A stretch of DNA of 60,000 bases. It comes from Apostichopus japonicus. Lineage: Eukaryota; Echinodermata; Holothuroidea; Aspidochirotida; Stichopodidae. The notes under the pieces were generated by a model, which ran no database searches, had not been told where the DNA came from, and was given only the letters and a program-made list of their open reading frames with translations. Location: contig NC_092567.1 of assembly GCF_037975245.1 (NCBI RefSeq), positions 18,298,876 to 18,358,875 of the forward strand, written 5' to 3'. Below are positions 1 through 37,632 of this stretch, piece after piece (position 1 is the stretch's first letter; each line of letters starts with the position of its first letter). The position numbers and the translations under genes are program-made.

Positions 1-977
1 CAATCATACGGTGGCTGGTCAATTAATTAGGATTGCTCAAGGGTAAATCATAGTGGCAGTACTTGGGGTACTTTATGCTATCAAGTAACAAATTATTAAT
101 GCGCGAGTTTGACTGTAAGGCGTTGTGGTATCGTCCATCGATCTTCGGAAGGCCGTTTGTGACATTATTTATCTATGCTTTCAAATTGTAGATTTTCATA
201 TATTCTGTTTTATTTGTTGTTTTCGTTGCATTGAATCAGTTTATACTCCCCATAAAGAGATGATACAACATAAAGTAGCAGAGTTTGTGATCCTGTTGGT
301 GGCGTCCTTTAAGCTATAACCGTAATATACACTGGTTGTTAACTTCTAACTGCACGGTTTATATCTTAAACACAAAAGACGCATTTATTTCAGCTCCTGG
401 GTTTATTATATAACCTTGAATCAGTTTAAAGCCGACCGTACGAAAAATTGCGTAAAGTTAATGGTTAGGGTTACAAGCGACCGATAGGAAAAAGGAGATA
501 GTACAAGTCGCTAGCAGATATGAATGTTTGCTTCAAGCAGCTACTTAGTTAAAGTTGCATTTAAAGGATTGGTTCAGTTGCCATACATGTTTATGTTGTA
601 TGAAAGAGGACGATGAAAGAAACACAGTGGTGAACAAACTGTTCAAATATCTTTTTCGGTTAAAGAGATAATTAAGTGTAAATTTTTATCACATTGTGTA
701 GAAACTGCTGAAATCTGACTAGCTGTGATGTCACATCCTCACATTCATGAAAAGTCTTGGTTTTTTCTCTAAATATTTTGGGGGATTTCATGACTTTCAA
801 CCAAAAGATATGTCAAGAGATCTAATATTTGTCAAAGGAAGTATTTGAGAGTGTGTGTCTTTTTGTGCTCTTTCATACAAAACCGACAGGTCAAACACTT
901 GAACCAATCCTCTAAGCACGATAGTCATGAAACGCTAAAAGAGTACCAGATATGACGGTGTTCCCAAAAGTTATTAC

Positions 978-1180
978 CATATCCTGAAGGATATGTCCAC
1001 GTCCTACAAGATTTGTCAATGTCCTGCAAGATACATTCGTTTCCTGAATATGGCCATGTAAAGAATATGTCCATGTCCTGAAGGATGTATCCATGTCCTG
1101 AAGGATAAATCCATGTCATGATGGTTATGTCCATATCCTGACGGATATGTCCATGTTCTGAAGGATACGTTCACAATGTT
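978..1180. repeat. Degenerate ~21-bp minisatellite
   Basis: The motif CCATGTCCTGAAGGATATGT recurs about nine times with substitutions and small indels. It reads open in several frames on the minus strand only because of the repeat. Confidence 0.85.
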
Positions 1181-1382
1181 ACTGCTATTTCGCTGATGTG
1201 AAATATTCAAGTTATATTCGTTACTGCTCTCAGGTACACAACAACAACAACAACCAAAAACATTTTACTTATCATTTTATTTCACGTACATATCTTGCCG
1301 AACATCGACATTATATGGTGTAATCCATTTCAAGTCCTGAAAAACATCTCAACGAACGGGATAATGTATGTATATTAGATCC

Positions 1383-1603
1383 TCCTGCAAGCAGGAATTC
1401 GCGAAGAAGCCTCATTGGCTTATCAAAGCCGCAAGCTGACCGAAGTCAGTCTCTTACATTCATATTTAATGTCCATGATTATGAATTGTTAATTGTCAAC
1501 AACTCTGTAACTGGACGACATACATTAATCTGGGAGTGACTCGAACCGGGGACCTTATGATTGAAAGGCGCTGCTTTAACCACTGAGCTATAACACTCCA
1601 CTC
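1383..1603 (-). mobile_element. tRNA-derived SINE, reverse strand
   Basis: Read on the minus strand it begins with a tRNA-like head: an A box (TAGCTCAGTGG) and a B box (GGTTCGAGTC). It ends with a ~70-nt 3' domain containing GACTTCGGTCAGCTTGCG and CTTCTTCGCG. The same head and tail pairing recurs at 23291-23520 and 25138-25343, which defines the family. Confidence 0.8.
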
Positions 1604-2793
1604 CACGCCACTCCACACAAGTTTACGGCAACAACATGTAAGTTTACATCAGCAATACATATATCAGTTAATATTGGTAACACGGAAGTGGACAAATATC
1701 TTTAGCACAAATGCCTTCCATATATAAGAAATGACATAGTAACGTACGTAGCATAGCTGATCCCACCGGACGCATCCAGGTGCAACTAAACAACTAAACG
1801 CCAGGGCGACTAAATAACGTTGCAATAACAAACCGCTGCGATGGATTCTACTTTTTATACAATCTAATAACAAAAGTAACCTTTTGAAATCAGACCAGAC
1901 ACCAAATTCAATAAAGCGTGTGAGAGGGGGGCGGATTTTCCTTTCACGCATTGGTTTTATCATAGAGGTAAAACAGACATGGTTTTATAGATGACAAAAA
2001 CGTTAAAGGGATATAATATAACTTGAAATCGTCTTAGTCTGAAAGAGTCTATCGGTCACTTATCGCATACAAATAATCGATATCACGTGAGCTTTATGTG
2101 AATGGTTTTTCGATTGATTAGTCTATCATTTTTATTCATGTCATAGATCACCAAAATACACATTGTTAATGAAATATGTACAGTGCTTAAAGCCTATCGT
2201 ACCCAGTGGCGAGGTTTGGCGAATTTCTTCAGGGGATATTTATGTATCTAGGTGCTCAATAGTATACAGCAAAAGATCAAATATTGTTTCGAATTTTCTT
2301 CAAAGCTACTTCAAGGATTATAATGATTATTATTATGTATGAAACGAAACAATGGATCCGATTTTGTTGCTTGAGACTATTACTTGCTAATTAATAAGGA
2401 TCCGGCTGAGTCATAATCAAACAACACCGTTTAATATATCTCTGGGTAAGACAGTACCCAGGGCAAAAAACAACCCAATGCCATGCCCGTCCCTGCGTTC
2501 AGAAGAAGTGGATGGCCTCTCTGTACTTAGAGTTGATAACATACCAATGCTGCTTGTCGTGTAATTCAAATTAATGGAACCACATAGCAGTCATTGCAAA
2601 TTATGGAATCAAGAATGAGTTCAATCTTGTAACACCCAAGCCGAAAAGGTGTGAGCTTATATTTGTTCTTAACGTGTAGCATATTATGCATTTATATGCC
2701 AGGGTGTTATAACACACTAACACGTGTTATGTTTTGGGAACATGCGAGAGCTAGATATGTTAAAGATACAATACAGTAAATCGTAGTGGTATT

Positions 2794-2893
2794 ATATATA
2801 TATATTTTTTTTTTATAATTTAAAATATTTTTATATTTTTATATTTTTTTATATTTTTTTATATTTTTATATTTTTATATATATTTTTTTTAA
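2794..2893. repeat. A/T-rich low-complexity tract
   Basis: A short TA run is followed by repeated units of TATATTTTT type. It has no coding potential. Confidence 0.85.
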
Positions 2894-3779
2894 CACAGGC
2901 CGCAATAAAATGTGCCTCTAGCATAACACGTGTTATTATGTTATAACACAGATGCATATAAATGCGCAATATATTCAAGTCGAAAACGCTATTATAAGCA
3001 ACTGTACAATTCGGTTCGGGTGCTTGTAATTGTTAACGTTTTATGTTGTTATACGGTGACGGCTCACATCGGTGATACCGACGTTTGGAAGAGTCATTTA
3101 AGCTGTTTCGATCTCACCCGTTTTTCCAGTGTCCATGTGAGATGAGAAAAAAATACATACGAGCACTAGCTGGGGCTCACAGCAACTCCGGCGGTCAAGA
3201 GGCAAGTTTACAATTATCATTAGATGGAAGTTTTGTTTGTGTTCATGAAGGATCAAACTATAAATAGTGTTTCTGAAAAGATATTTATTTAAGCAAATAT
3301 AGAAAATTTGTCATTCTGAATTACTGAAAATGTTAAGATCATTCTATATGTACAAACATGTTTGATAAATTTTTCAACTGGTTTTTGAACTGTTTCAAGA
3401 ATATCGAACCCATTCCTACAGACTAATGATCTACGATACTCTAATGATGATTTAATTGACTCTAAATCGGACGGATTTGCGAAGTCATATAACTCCTACG
3501 CGAATGCATTGATATCATAATGATGTACCGTATTGGTTTGTTTGATGACGGTTTCGAAAGCTATATAGTTATACCACATGAAGAAAATCACGTTTTCATT
3601 TTCAAACAAACATGCATAAACATATTGTTTCGTTTGCATGTCAGTCCTAATTGTGCATAAAATCCTCGGCTAACTGATTAGATACTATCATTGTATGCTA
3701 TTGTGTATTGGAATACATGTTTCCCTTCACATGGTATATTTCATTTTATTTAACTTTTTCACAACAATATTACATAGTT

Positions 3780-3892
<113 letters not shown>

Positions 3893-4393
3893 CTTAGATC
3901 ATATATATGGTTTAATAATACTCCTATGAAGGAAAGCAAGAACTATATTGACTTCCTCATAACAGTTCGGCCATAATACATCCATAAGGCATGTAGAGGC
4001 CTATACGTGCCTATGTAGTTTCATGCACAAACATGGTTCCTGTTATAGAAACTTCGCTATTGACTTTTAGTTTTACCTGAGTTATTGCGCCTAGTATGTT
4101 TTCAGTGGTATAAGATATAATATAGCATATCGAACTTCACGACCCCGTACATAGGCTATAAACTGTTTTCCATTGAAAGTCACTGATACTTAATAAAGAG
4201 GAATAAGTAACAGCCGAAATATGACGTCGCTTTTACTAAATACAAAATGACAAAGGGAGCAGTGAACTGTTTCAGCATAGTTTAATCTCATAACACCTTG
4301 ACTTGAGGAAATGATAGAGTAGGACACTCTGAAAACCAGCCGTAGTGGTTACAGGCGATCATTTGAGTTTGCTATAGTAAATGTGGCTTCAAC

Positions 4394-27752
<23,359 letters not shown>

Positions 27753-28183
27753 ACTTTATCAAGGTTTGATGAATCTTTACTCTCAAGTTGATAATGTGAT
27801 ATTTAAATTAAAACAAATCGGATTAACTTATTTAAGATTCATTTTACAGTGGTCAATGTTGTATGTTTCCAGAGAAGACAAAAACTGCAAAACACGGTAT
27901 TAACTCAATGAAGGCGACAAACTTGCTAAGCAAGAACTGTTATCATTTGATAAAGCCTAGAATGTAGAATACATTGTAAGATACAGGCTATGAGCAAGCA
28001 TCTCATGTGTATCACATGCATGTCACGGAGGAATATACAATATTCACTTTGTCGTGAATTAAGAATACATTGTAAGATGCAGGCTATAAGCAACTTATAG
28101 GAAATTATCAAACCTATACACACATAGTGAGAATACACAAAATTTAGGTTGCAAGACAACTTACGTGCTTGTGAGGTATTGCA

Positions 28184-28745
<562 letters not shown>

Positions 28746-29035
28746 AATACTGAGGCTATAAATAGGTTATTTTGGGATATACTTTATCAAGGTTTTCAAC
28801 TGAAACAAGCAAATTTAAGACACCACTTTTCTCTAGAATGTCGATCAAATTCCACTACTGCATGTAATATGACGCAATATGTTTTGCCCGTCTCCTTACT
28901 TTGATCAAACCGCTCTTCCACCCCATTCATTCATATTATACAGATCGAACACCAATTACATATATCTCCTATAGCTTTCCATCCTTGCCGTAGAGCTACC
29001 CCCAAACCACCATGATTATACTTATAATAAAAATG

Positions 29036-29402
29036 TTAAAGGGTGTGAAGACTCGCGCAAAAAGAAACGTCTAATGCCGGTAATCTGACCTAGTTTCGAA
29101 TGAGGTGTAACAGAAGCGTTAGACACCACCATCGATCCCAGAAAATACACACACAGCTTGCTACCGTCGGTAATTAGACACTAGTGTACAGTCATTAAAT
29201 ACAGCTGCGGTCAATACCCACAGCACAGTGTACAAACGATACAGCGATGGACATCTCGGGTCCAGCTAAAGATAACAAGATATCACGTTTCACTACTGTC
29301 TGCATTTTGTTGCGACACGTACAAAACGTCACTTGCATGCAACGGAAAGTTACCTTCATCAGATGGCCGCACGCGGTTTGGGGCGAGTCTTCAATGCCTT
29401 TA
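29036..29402 (+). mobile_element. TTAA-flanked MITE, copy 2
   Basis: It has the same ends as copy 1 (GTGAAGACTCGC ... GCGAGTCTTCA) with TTAA at both boundaries. Full length. Confidence 0.82.
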
Positions 29403-32400
29403 AAGAATAAAGAACAATAACCATAATACGTGTCCAAAATCTGAATATTTGTTTTTGTAAATGTAAGTGTCGGCATTCTTTGAAATGGATTTCAATATAT
29501 TCTTCATTCGTTTTATATTTCAGGTTTTGAAAACGAAAATCAACTTCAATTACCGCGACAACGAAACGTTCGAATAAACGAATGGTTATCAACGTGTTGT
29601 ATATGGTGGTGGGAACAACTTTGAACTTTTGTTTTGGTAAAGTAATTTTGAGGTTTGACGGGTACTCGTAAGCTCCCCCCCCCCTCCCCCCTGCGACAAG
29701 CTTTTGTTTTGTTTTTATAATTGTAACATGTTAATAGTATATGTTACATCGATGTTGTAAAATTGGTAGGCCTATGTTTTTGTTGTTGGTCAATGTAAAT
29801 TTCTTTGGCTTTATAACTACCATGTGAAAAACTAATCGAAGACCCTTATGAAGATCGCCAAGGAATTCATTTTGACCAATGTTATGACATAACTACACCG
29901 TCCGCCATTAAAGGTTGAAGATAATATTTTAATAAAGTAGTTGCCCAACATTTCTTGCACAGATATGAATGCCTTTTCTCTCTGTCTTTCGTTTTCCTCT
30001 TTGTTTCTTGTCGTAATAGTTTTGAAATAACCGCCATGTACACTGCAGATATTCCTGGTTGTAGGCTGGTATTTGTTGTTACGTTGGGGTGTGCTCCGGC
30101 TCAATTAGTTTGGGCTCCGTTATTAAATAGGTACAATGAACAACAGATAAAGAGAAACTCCAGACATAGATATAATTGTATAGAATATGAGCTTTATTGC
30201 TGGAGTGTATCTGAAGTACACTCTCTGAAGTCTGGAATCTTAGTCTTTTACATATTAAAAAACAACAGTATTTAAGTCATTTCAACTTCCTGCGAGGGGG
30301 CGATAACCTCTCTGTGACATAAACTCTTGGTCTTACTTATATAATTACTAAGGCACATGGAGATGACTATGACTAACCGTATTTGTAATACACATGAGAT
30401 GCAACAGGTTGTCATCTGTGTTTAAGCATGAGTATTTCATGGAATTAAGACAAAGGGGGCTTCTACGAATATGATGTGGGTGTAGGGTGAATAAGTCAAG
30501 AACAGGAAGTAAGCAGTTACTCTTAAGACAAAGAGGCATGGAAGCAAATGTTTAAAGTAATATGATGGGGATACAACTACATACTACATTACATTGTGTA
30601 CATAAGCTTTCCGCTATGCTCAAGAAGTCGCCTATAGGCTGTCTCTATTAGATGTTGAATAGATTCACTTCCCAATGGTTTAATACATTTGCAAAATAGT
30701 GACTCAACATAAGATGATAATTCACCACTGATGTCATTAACTCTCCCACCACTCTTTCGCTTTACACAACATCAGTAGCTAATTGAAATGGCCGGGGACG
30801 TCCGTCCAACTTCCCTCTTCCACCTCTCCCCTCTCCCACCCCATCCCCTCTTCCACCCCTCCCTGTCATACCTTCCTATAGCATTGCCTCCATGCCAGGC
30901 CTTCATGCAGCCATGCATGTATTTAGTCATGCCGCATTACCGGGCTATATGCAGATAGCATACGCCCGTTAAAAGCCCCATTGACTTACACACTAAATCA
31001 CAAAAGTAATGTGGTCTCTAAGTCTAGATAGAAGTTTTCACTAACTAAACGCTACCCATCACCGGATAGCTGACAAGTTGGCCTTTCATGGCACCATCAA
31101 TTTTCCGTACCATGACTATACGGAGCTTTTTTTTGCTACGAGAGCCTGAAGTTTTCGTCACTTGTAAGAAAACCTCTTTACTCAGTCGTAAACAATTTTC
31201 GTATACGCTGCTCCTGGGAGGGCTAAACTAGTCTAAAATTGCCTCAAATGACCTCAATTTTTGCACCACATGTGCTTCCATTCATGCTCTTTAACATCCA
31301 AGCCACAAAAACGCAGATCCTTATTAATAACATATGAAAAATTATTGTTCTCCTGCTCCTAATTGGCACTTTTCCTGAGATAGGAGAACACTCAGGGCGG
31401 ATTGATAAAGACGCTAATAGGAGTATGCCACCATATTTGTTATGCTCACTACCGTTGGAATACTATTACTGATTTGAAAGTACGCCCTCGGTTACCATCG
31501 AAATATTCGTATTCAATGACCGCAACAACACAATAAGCCATTCGGGCGACACAGGAAGTATAGCGACCTCGTATCTTGTGAAACGAAAAATGTGTACTAA
31601 CGTCTTGGCCAAGACTACGATGCCGGAACCTTAGGGCAAATGGGGCCTGCTTCATCGTAAGAGACCCGCGTGCCCCCTCCTCCTGACCGCCATGCATCCC
31701 GATATCATGCATACACCCCCTTTCTTACCCCATACTTTACAAGTATCACAAGCATTGACTTCGTTCGATTAAACTGTAAAAGGTAATGTCGAGAAGCAGC
31801 CAACATAAATGCAACCTGCAGTCAGCGTTTATCTCCAGATATATAGTTATAATGATTCCAGACACGCGCATGCTCCTACTCAATAGCATATTTAATAACC
31901 TGTACTCCGATCCTACTAGCCTAATTATAAACGTACTGGCGCATTTTGGAAATCTACACTAGTGCAAACTTACACGTATACTCTCACTTGTAATCACAGG
32001 ACCTTGTGTTGTTGTATACTAATAACTTTGCAAAAAGAATTCTACTTGTCTTGTTTCACTCGTACTAGAACTTTGCTGTCGTCGTCGTGCGCCGACAGCG
32101 AAAGTTATAAGAAAGCAAGTGTTAAAAAAATGGGGGTGGTTGGGGTGGTTTAGACTACGATAGCACATGTTACGCGTAGAGAATTATCGTTTGCCATAGT
32201 GGACAAAACTCAGGATTGGAATAAATTCTCATGCTGACTTAACTTCTGGCACATGTGCGGTCAGGGTGTAACATTTTTATCTACACTAAAGTTGATTTAA
32301 TGCAGAAATCATTTCGATTCAACACAGACATCAATTTCATTTCATGATAGCCTATATTTAATTAATATTTAGATGTATTCGATTAAAAGTTCGATGAAAA

Positions 32401-33484
32401 GTTTAAAGTTCGCATGTGTTCTAACTTGTCGAGAGCCAGTTCCAGATCAGGGATAATTTCCGCCGAGTCCCCCACTGCGCTTCCCCCAACCCCGCTCTCA
32501 ACCGAATTCCGTCATTTACTCCAGAAGTAATGAATGTACTGAAACTTATAATTCATACTATGTATCACCTATTGCCATGGTTAACCTGATAAACACCCCC
32601 CCCCCCCACACACACACACACACATATCTCGCCTTGAAGTTATTTTACTGTCTGCGTCCAGCGTTATCACAGAAACATTTCAAGAAATGGTGTCGGCTAC
32701 TGTGGTTATCTGGTGAGATAATTGCTTTTCCCTCATAAATAAGGACTATGTGAGTAACGTAACAGTATAACCACAATGTGCTTCTTACAGGCATGGCATC
32801 TTCCCCCCCCCACCCCCTTGAAAGGATGAGACTACTGTCTTTTTTGTGCCCTTCCGAACTACAATTTATTGTTCTATTGACATACACACTATACTCTTAA
32901 TAACTTTCAAGACCTGCCAAAGCATAGATCGAAGTCTTCAACTGGCATTTCTACCCACCACGCGATAGCTGAGATTAGCCTTTCATGGCACTTGCAAATT
33001 TCCATATCTTGACAGTGTAGATTTTGAGCTAGAAGAGGAGCAAGTTTAGCATACTGAACCAGTGGCGTCGCCAAGGGGGGGGGGGGGGAGGGGGTACGTG
33101 TCCCCCTGGTAAACCTAGTGCCCCCGAGTGCCCCCCCCCCCATCTGAGATTTGGGTTGGTAAAAAAAAATATATTTTGTTATATTCAACTCCCATCATCT
33201 GAGTTGGTTTTTCATAAGGACAAAGAAGCACAGTAATTCGTATTTTCTTCAAATGGGCTGCGAAAAAATGAAAAAGTTTATCCTTGACCGTCGGGTATCG
33301 AAGTCGTAACCCGCGCCATCTTAATAGATAATGGGAGAAAACGAGAAGGACAAGAAAGGAGTCGGGGGTCATGCACACATTAATTCAAAAAATGTAGGTT
33401 CTATTGATAGGGTTAGGCATAATCATAGGCGTAGGAGGCGGGGGCTGGGGGGCTGCAGCCCCCCCCCCAACAATCTTTTTGGGT

Positions 33485-34300
33485 GAAAATTCGGGCAGTA
33501 TGCTGGGAATTTTTCGGGCACCTACTGGAATAATAATAATATGCAATGTGTTTTTCTGGGTTTTTTGGGGTAAAAATTCGGCAATATGCTGAGAATTATT
33601 CGGGCATCTACTGAAAGAATAATAATTTGCAATGTGTTTTTCAATTTTTGGTGAAAATTCGGGCAATAGGCCTATGCTGAGAATTTTTCGAGCACCTACT
33701 GAAAGAAGAATAATTTGCAATGTGCTTTTCAAATATTTTGGTGAAAATTCAGGCAATATGCTGAGAATTTTTTCGGGCACCTACTGAAAGAATAATAATT
33801 TGCATTTTTTTCAAATTTCTTGGTGAAAATTTGGGCAATATGCTGAGAATTTTTCGGGCACCTACCAGTGGCAGAGCGTCCATACAGTTAGAGGGGCGAT
33901 GACCCCTGACGGACTCAAATGGACTGCTGGAGCCCTTTTCAGCTTTATACCACTTTTTACTTATTCGCGATTATTGACTTTTTTTTGCGCTCTCAAATAC
34001 CTATTGACATTTTTCACATTTTGTTGGTGCAATTTTCTGACAAATGGCGATGACACCTATTTATTCTTCATTTATCTGCAAATTAGCAAGGCCCGGAAAG
34101 GGTCATTTCCGGCGATCTAGGGAGTATCTTTACTCAAAAATTTCTGTACGCTCCGCGCCAACCTGTGGTGGCGCTCCGCTTAGATAGTGTCAAAAGCGCC
34201 CCTACAGACCATTCTCTCCCCCCCCCCCCTCTGACCAATACCCCTAGCTCCGCCACTGGCACCTACTGAAAGAAGAAGAATTTGCAATGTGTTTTTCAAT
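33485..34300. repeat. ~85-bp tandem array inside family C, split by element H
   Basis: Units run from 33485 to 33865 and resume at 34259-34300. Each carries GCAATATGCTGAGAATT, CGGGCACCTACTGAAAG and AATTTGCAATGTG. The related copy at 15191-15625 has only one such unit, so the array expanded within this lineage. Confidence 0.85.
33866..34258 (+). mobile_element. hAT-like MITE H, innermost of the nest
   Basis: The termini CAGTGGCAGAGC and GCTCCGCCACTG match at 11 of 12 positions. The flanks GCACCTAC at 33858-33865 and 34259-34266 are a perfect 8-bp duplication. The interior holds the module CTGTACGCTCCGCGCCAAC and TGGTGGCGCTCCGCTTAGAT, also found in elements B and F. Confidence 0.88.
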
Positions 34301-35692
34301 GGTTAAACTTATATTATTATTATTATTATTATTATTATCATTATTATTGTAACGACTTCCCCAATTATACTAACCAATATGAAGGGTCATAACACGGAAA
34401 TAATTTTATGTTATTGGCAGGTGATGTAATAACTGATGGATGCCTATATGATATGCACATTAACATGTAGAACGTGCGCGGAGCGCGCGAAACAAATTTG
34501 GTTATATTTTTCGGGCAAGTCGTTACAGCCCCCCCCCCCCCAAATCAAATGAGGCTCCTACGCCTATGGGCATAATATCGACAGCATGTGGTTCATATCC
34601 TCTGCAAAATTCTGCGCATTGTTAAAATCATTACCTCAAAAATAGCAATTTCTGGAGATATCTTCAAATCGAATTTAGCATCAAATGTGGCACCATTTTG
34701 CATCTAGTCCATCCTCCGTATGCGAAAATTTTCCAAAGGGGAGGGGCACCCCCTCCCTTAGACCTCTCCCCCAGGACGGCGATCCGTATCCACCTAAGTG
34801 CCCCCCCCCCATCAAATGCTGGTGCCCCCTGTGCCCCCCCCCCCGACTGAAAAGTCTGGTGACGCCACTGTACGGAACCCCAACCTTTCCATCTGCTGGC
34901 TCGAAGTAATATCAACATCTAATCAAAGATTTTCTAACATGGTTTATATCACCTTCAATCCTCCCTATTTCCACACCATCCGTACTGTCTTTCACATATA
35001 GGCAAAAACAAATAATAATGATTGTAACTGATAATATGCTAAAACAGGCATTACATTAGGTCGTTTGAGCTCTTGTGGTGTGGTACCTGCAAGGATGATG
35101 AATTGGCGTTCCATAATACCAGAGCTCTTTGACGGTATAGGTACGCCACTAGACTGCACTCGAGCGCTGCCTATTCCATGCATTGTGTACGCTAACTCTC
35201 ATCGAAGAACAATCGCTCAAGGTTTTCTGTCAATCAGACAAAGCAGTGGTTAAAGGTGAAGCACTCTTTTCCTCGAACGAAGCTGTGAAAAATATTGTCG
35301 TGTGTCAATCCAGACCAAGTTCCTGGTTATTTTGCAGCCCAGTTTAGGTGAATGCTTGTTATATTTGTGAAAGACCCGGCCGCATCGAATTCATCTTGTT
35401 AGGCTTAGGTGTAATGTAAACCGTTGAAACCATCATAGCCTCTGTCATGGTAGGCTGCTAGACTTCCACAAGTTCCAGTACTATACTATTACTAGTATTA
35501 CTGTAGGACAAACTACCACAACTTACAAATACAAAGTAGGATTGTAATTCACTAGGCTAATTACTAGTAACATATCAGTATTATTCTTAGTACTAACAAT
35601 AATAGTAACGCCTAAAATTAGGATAGCCTAGGCCTAAGTATGGTTTGGTAAAACTGTAATTTCTCGTGTTCACCAGACGAAATTCTTTTTAG

Positions 35693-35971
35693 GCCGTGGC
35701 TATTCTTACGACTAGTCGTAACAATTATTTATAAACTATTCTTACGACATCGGCGAATTCATGCGAATTCGAAGTAAATAAAGCAACTGCGCATGTAGTA
35801 GGGGTAACCCTAACCTTAACTCTAACCCTCAATCCAACCCTAAACCTAACCCTAACCGGAAATTATTGTTGCTTCTCGTCGTAAAAATAGTACTCCTAGT
35901 CGTAAAAATAGCAACTGCGCATGCGCAAAAGGGAATTATTCTTACGACTAGTCGTAAGAATAGCCACTTTG
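35693..35971. mobile_element. MITE with 26-bp perfect inverted repeats and telomere-like interior
   Basis: The arms at 35696-35721 and 35942-35967 are exact reverse complements. Each contains the palindrome TTACGACTAGTCGTAA. TTCTTTTTAG occurs just outside both arms (35683-35692 and 35972-35981), suggesting a 10-bp target duplication, as in Mutator-like elements. The interior has degenerate CCCTAA repeats. Confidence 0.78.
35808..35856 (-). repeat. Interstitial telomere-like repeat
   Basis: About eight degenerate units of CCCTAA (TTAGGG on the minus strand) lie inside the MITE at 35693-35971. Confidence 0.8.
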
Positions 35972-37380
35972 TTCTTTTTAGACAAAGTTGCGAATGATTA
36001 TAGGCTAGGCTATGTGTCTTTCATTCTCTTTGTTTGCCCTTTCTAATTACACTGAACTGTGGCAAACTACTCATCAACCCCAGTTGGTAACCGTCCTACA
36101 TACCCCCAAAACGAGCATACCCTACAGTGTATAATATTATAGGCCTAGCCTAGTATTACTATTAGTAATTCCTAGCCTTATGTTACAAAAAGGTTCAATA
36201 CTGATGTAGTAAATCTGAACTTGAACAAGTTCAAATTGTGATGCACAATGTCTTTATTGAAGAGTCTCAATGGGAGTTTACTGTGTGAAACAGTTTACTA
36301 GATGCAAGTGCAATATATGCAAGGTTTTTTGGAGTATGAAACTCACAGAGGCACTTGATGATTTAAGAACTATAGACTACAAATAAAAAATTAAAATACA
36401 TCATACTCTTACCCTTTCTGGTAGAGAATTGGTTGAACTTCATTTTTATTGATGGAATAATGTTAAGAATTTCTTTACACCGTTCTTTTAATCTCTATAC
36501 CCGCTCCCCGTCCAAGGTTATTGTTCAATCCATTGTTTGCCAACCATCCCCCAAAATGCCAACATTATCGCGGCACAGATTCCTTCACTCCAGGCTATCA
36601 TATTTAACTCAACTTCAACTTGTAAAAGAGACATGCAAACACCCCAACGGAAGCACATGGATAGAACAAGTACTAAATGCGCAACAATTGAAAATTGAAA
36701 CATTAATGACTTCAGGTAAAACAGTTGAAAAACAAACGATCAGATTCGGCACAAGTTTGCAAACTAGTGCAACCTTACAATCAACTAGAAGTTTGTTCCG
36801 TTTTCTGAAGCCAAGTTATGGAGAAATCATTCTGGCGGCTAACACTAGACCAAAATATGATACAATGTCCTGAAGGCATGAATTGTGCAAATTAACCCGT
36901 AGGCTGATAATTTGTTAAACTAGCAGTGATGGAATCTTCTGCAAAGGGCTTTGTGGACACATTATGAGTACAGAGATGCCAAAATATCAGCAAACAGAGC
37001 TCTTGACTACCAGCCGATCAAATCATTGGGAAGTATGTACAGTACTGAAAAACCTGCAAGTGCTTTGATAAGGCCAATATTTTTCTCAGATACAAACTTT
37101 GCCCTGAAGTTCCTGTGGGAACACATCTATAGAACAACAGCCAAAGAGCCTGTCACACCTTGAATTGTGCGTCGCTGGCACATCAGGGTTTCAAATAGAG
37201 ACGTCTTGTCACTCTTGTGGGACGCTGTACAATACATGTTCTACCATGTTACATTTTGAATTTATTGCAAAGAAACCCTTTCTGCTCTCTCTCTTTCTTC
37301 TTTCAAGCCCTCACTGATGAGCATTCTTACCACATATTATATATTCCATTATGTATGACAGCACTCCTTTATCTCTGCAG

Positions 37381-37408
37381 TTTCTGATTGCTATCACCTA
37401 TCACAAAG
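37381..37408 (+). other. 5' UTR part of the SRSF7-like start exon
   Basis: A strong acceptor (TTTATCTCTGCAG, ending 37380) precedes 28 nt of leader and the ATG at 37409. This implies at least one upstream non-coding exon, which was not located. Confidence 0.65.
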
Positions 37409-37632
37409 ATGTCGGAAAACAAAGCACACTACAAGGACTACGGCCCATTGGACTGTAAAGTCTACATCGGAGGCCTCGGAGAAGACGCAAACAGATATGA
37501 GATATGGGATGAATTTGAAAAGTTTGGCACTCTCCGGAATGTCTGGGTGGCCAGAAACCCTCCCGGCTTCGCCTTCGTCGAGTTTAAGGATCACAACGAC
37601 GCGGCAGATGCCGTCGAAAATCTGGATCAGAA
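37409..37632 (+). CDS. SRSF7: SRSF7-like exon with most of the RRM
   Basis: It starts at [17 protein letters not shown] and ends DQ|K at AA|GTAAGC, phase 2. A TTG 21 nt upstream is in frame but is not a plausible start. Confidence 0.92.

Larger units (their letters stand above)
33424..34568 (+). mobile_element. hAT-like element, family C, nested in G
   Basis: The termini CATAGGCGTAGGAGGC and GGCTCCTACGCCTATG match at 15 of 16 positions. The flanks GGCATAAT at 33416-33423 and 34569-34576 are a perfect 8-bp duplication. The interior has about five tandem ~80-90-bp units, each with ATGCTGAGAATT and CGGGCACCTACTGAAAG. Element H splits the last unit. Confidence 0.87.
33060..34870 (+). mobile_element. 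hAT-like element G, outer shell of a three-level nest
   Basis: The termini CAGTGGCGTCGCCA and TGGTGACGCCACTG are inverted. The flanks TACTGAAC (33052-33059) and TACGGAAC (34871-34878) are an 8-bp duplication with one mismatch. Removing the nested element C leaves about 0.66 kb of non-coding sequence. Confidence 0.83.

Noticed and set aside
36433-36873. 146-codon open frame upstream of the SRSF7-like gene
   Set aside because: No recognisable domain or homologous motif, and no splice partner. It may be chance or part of an old retroelement.
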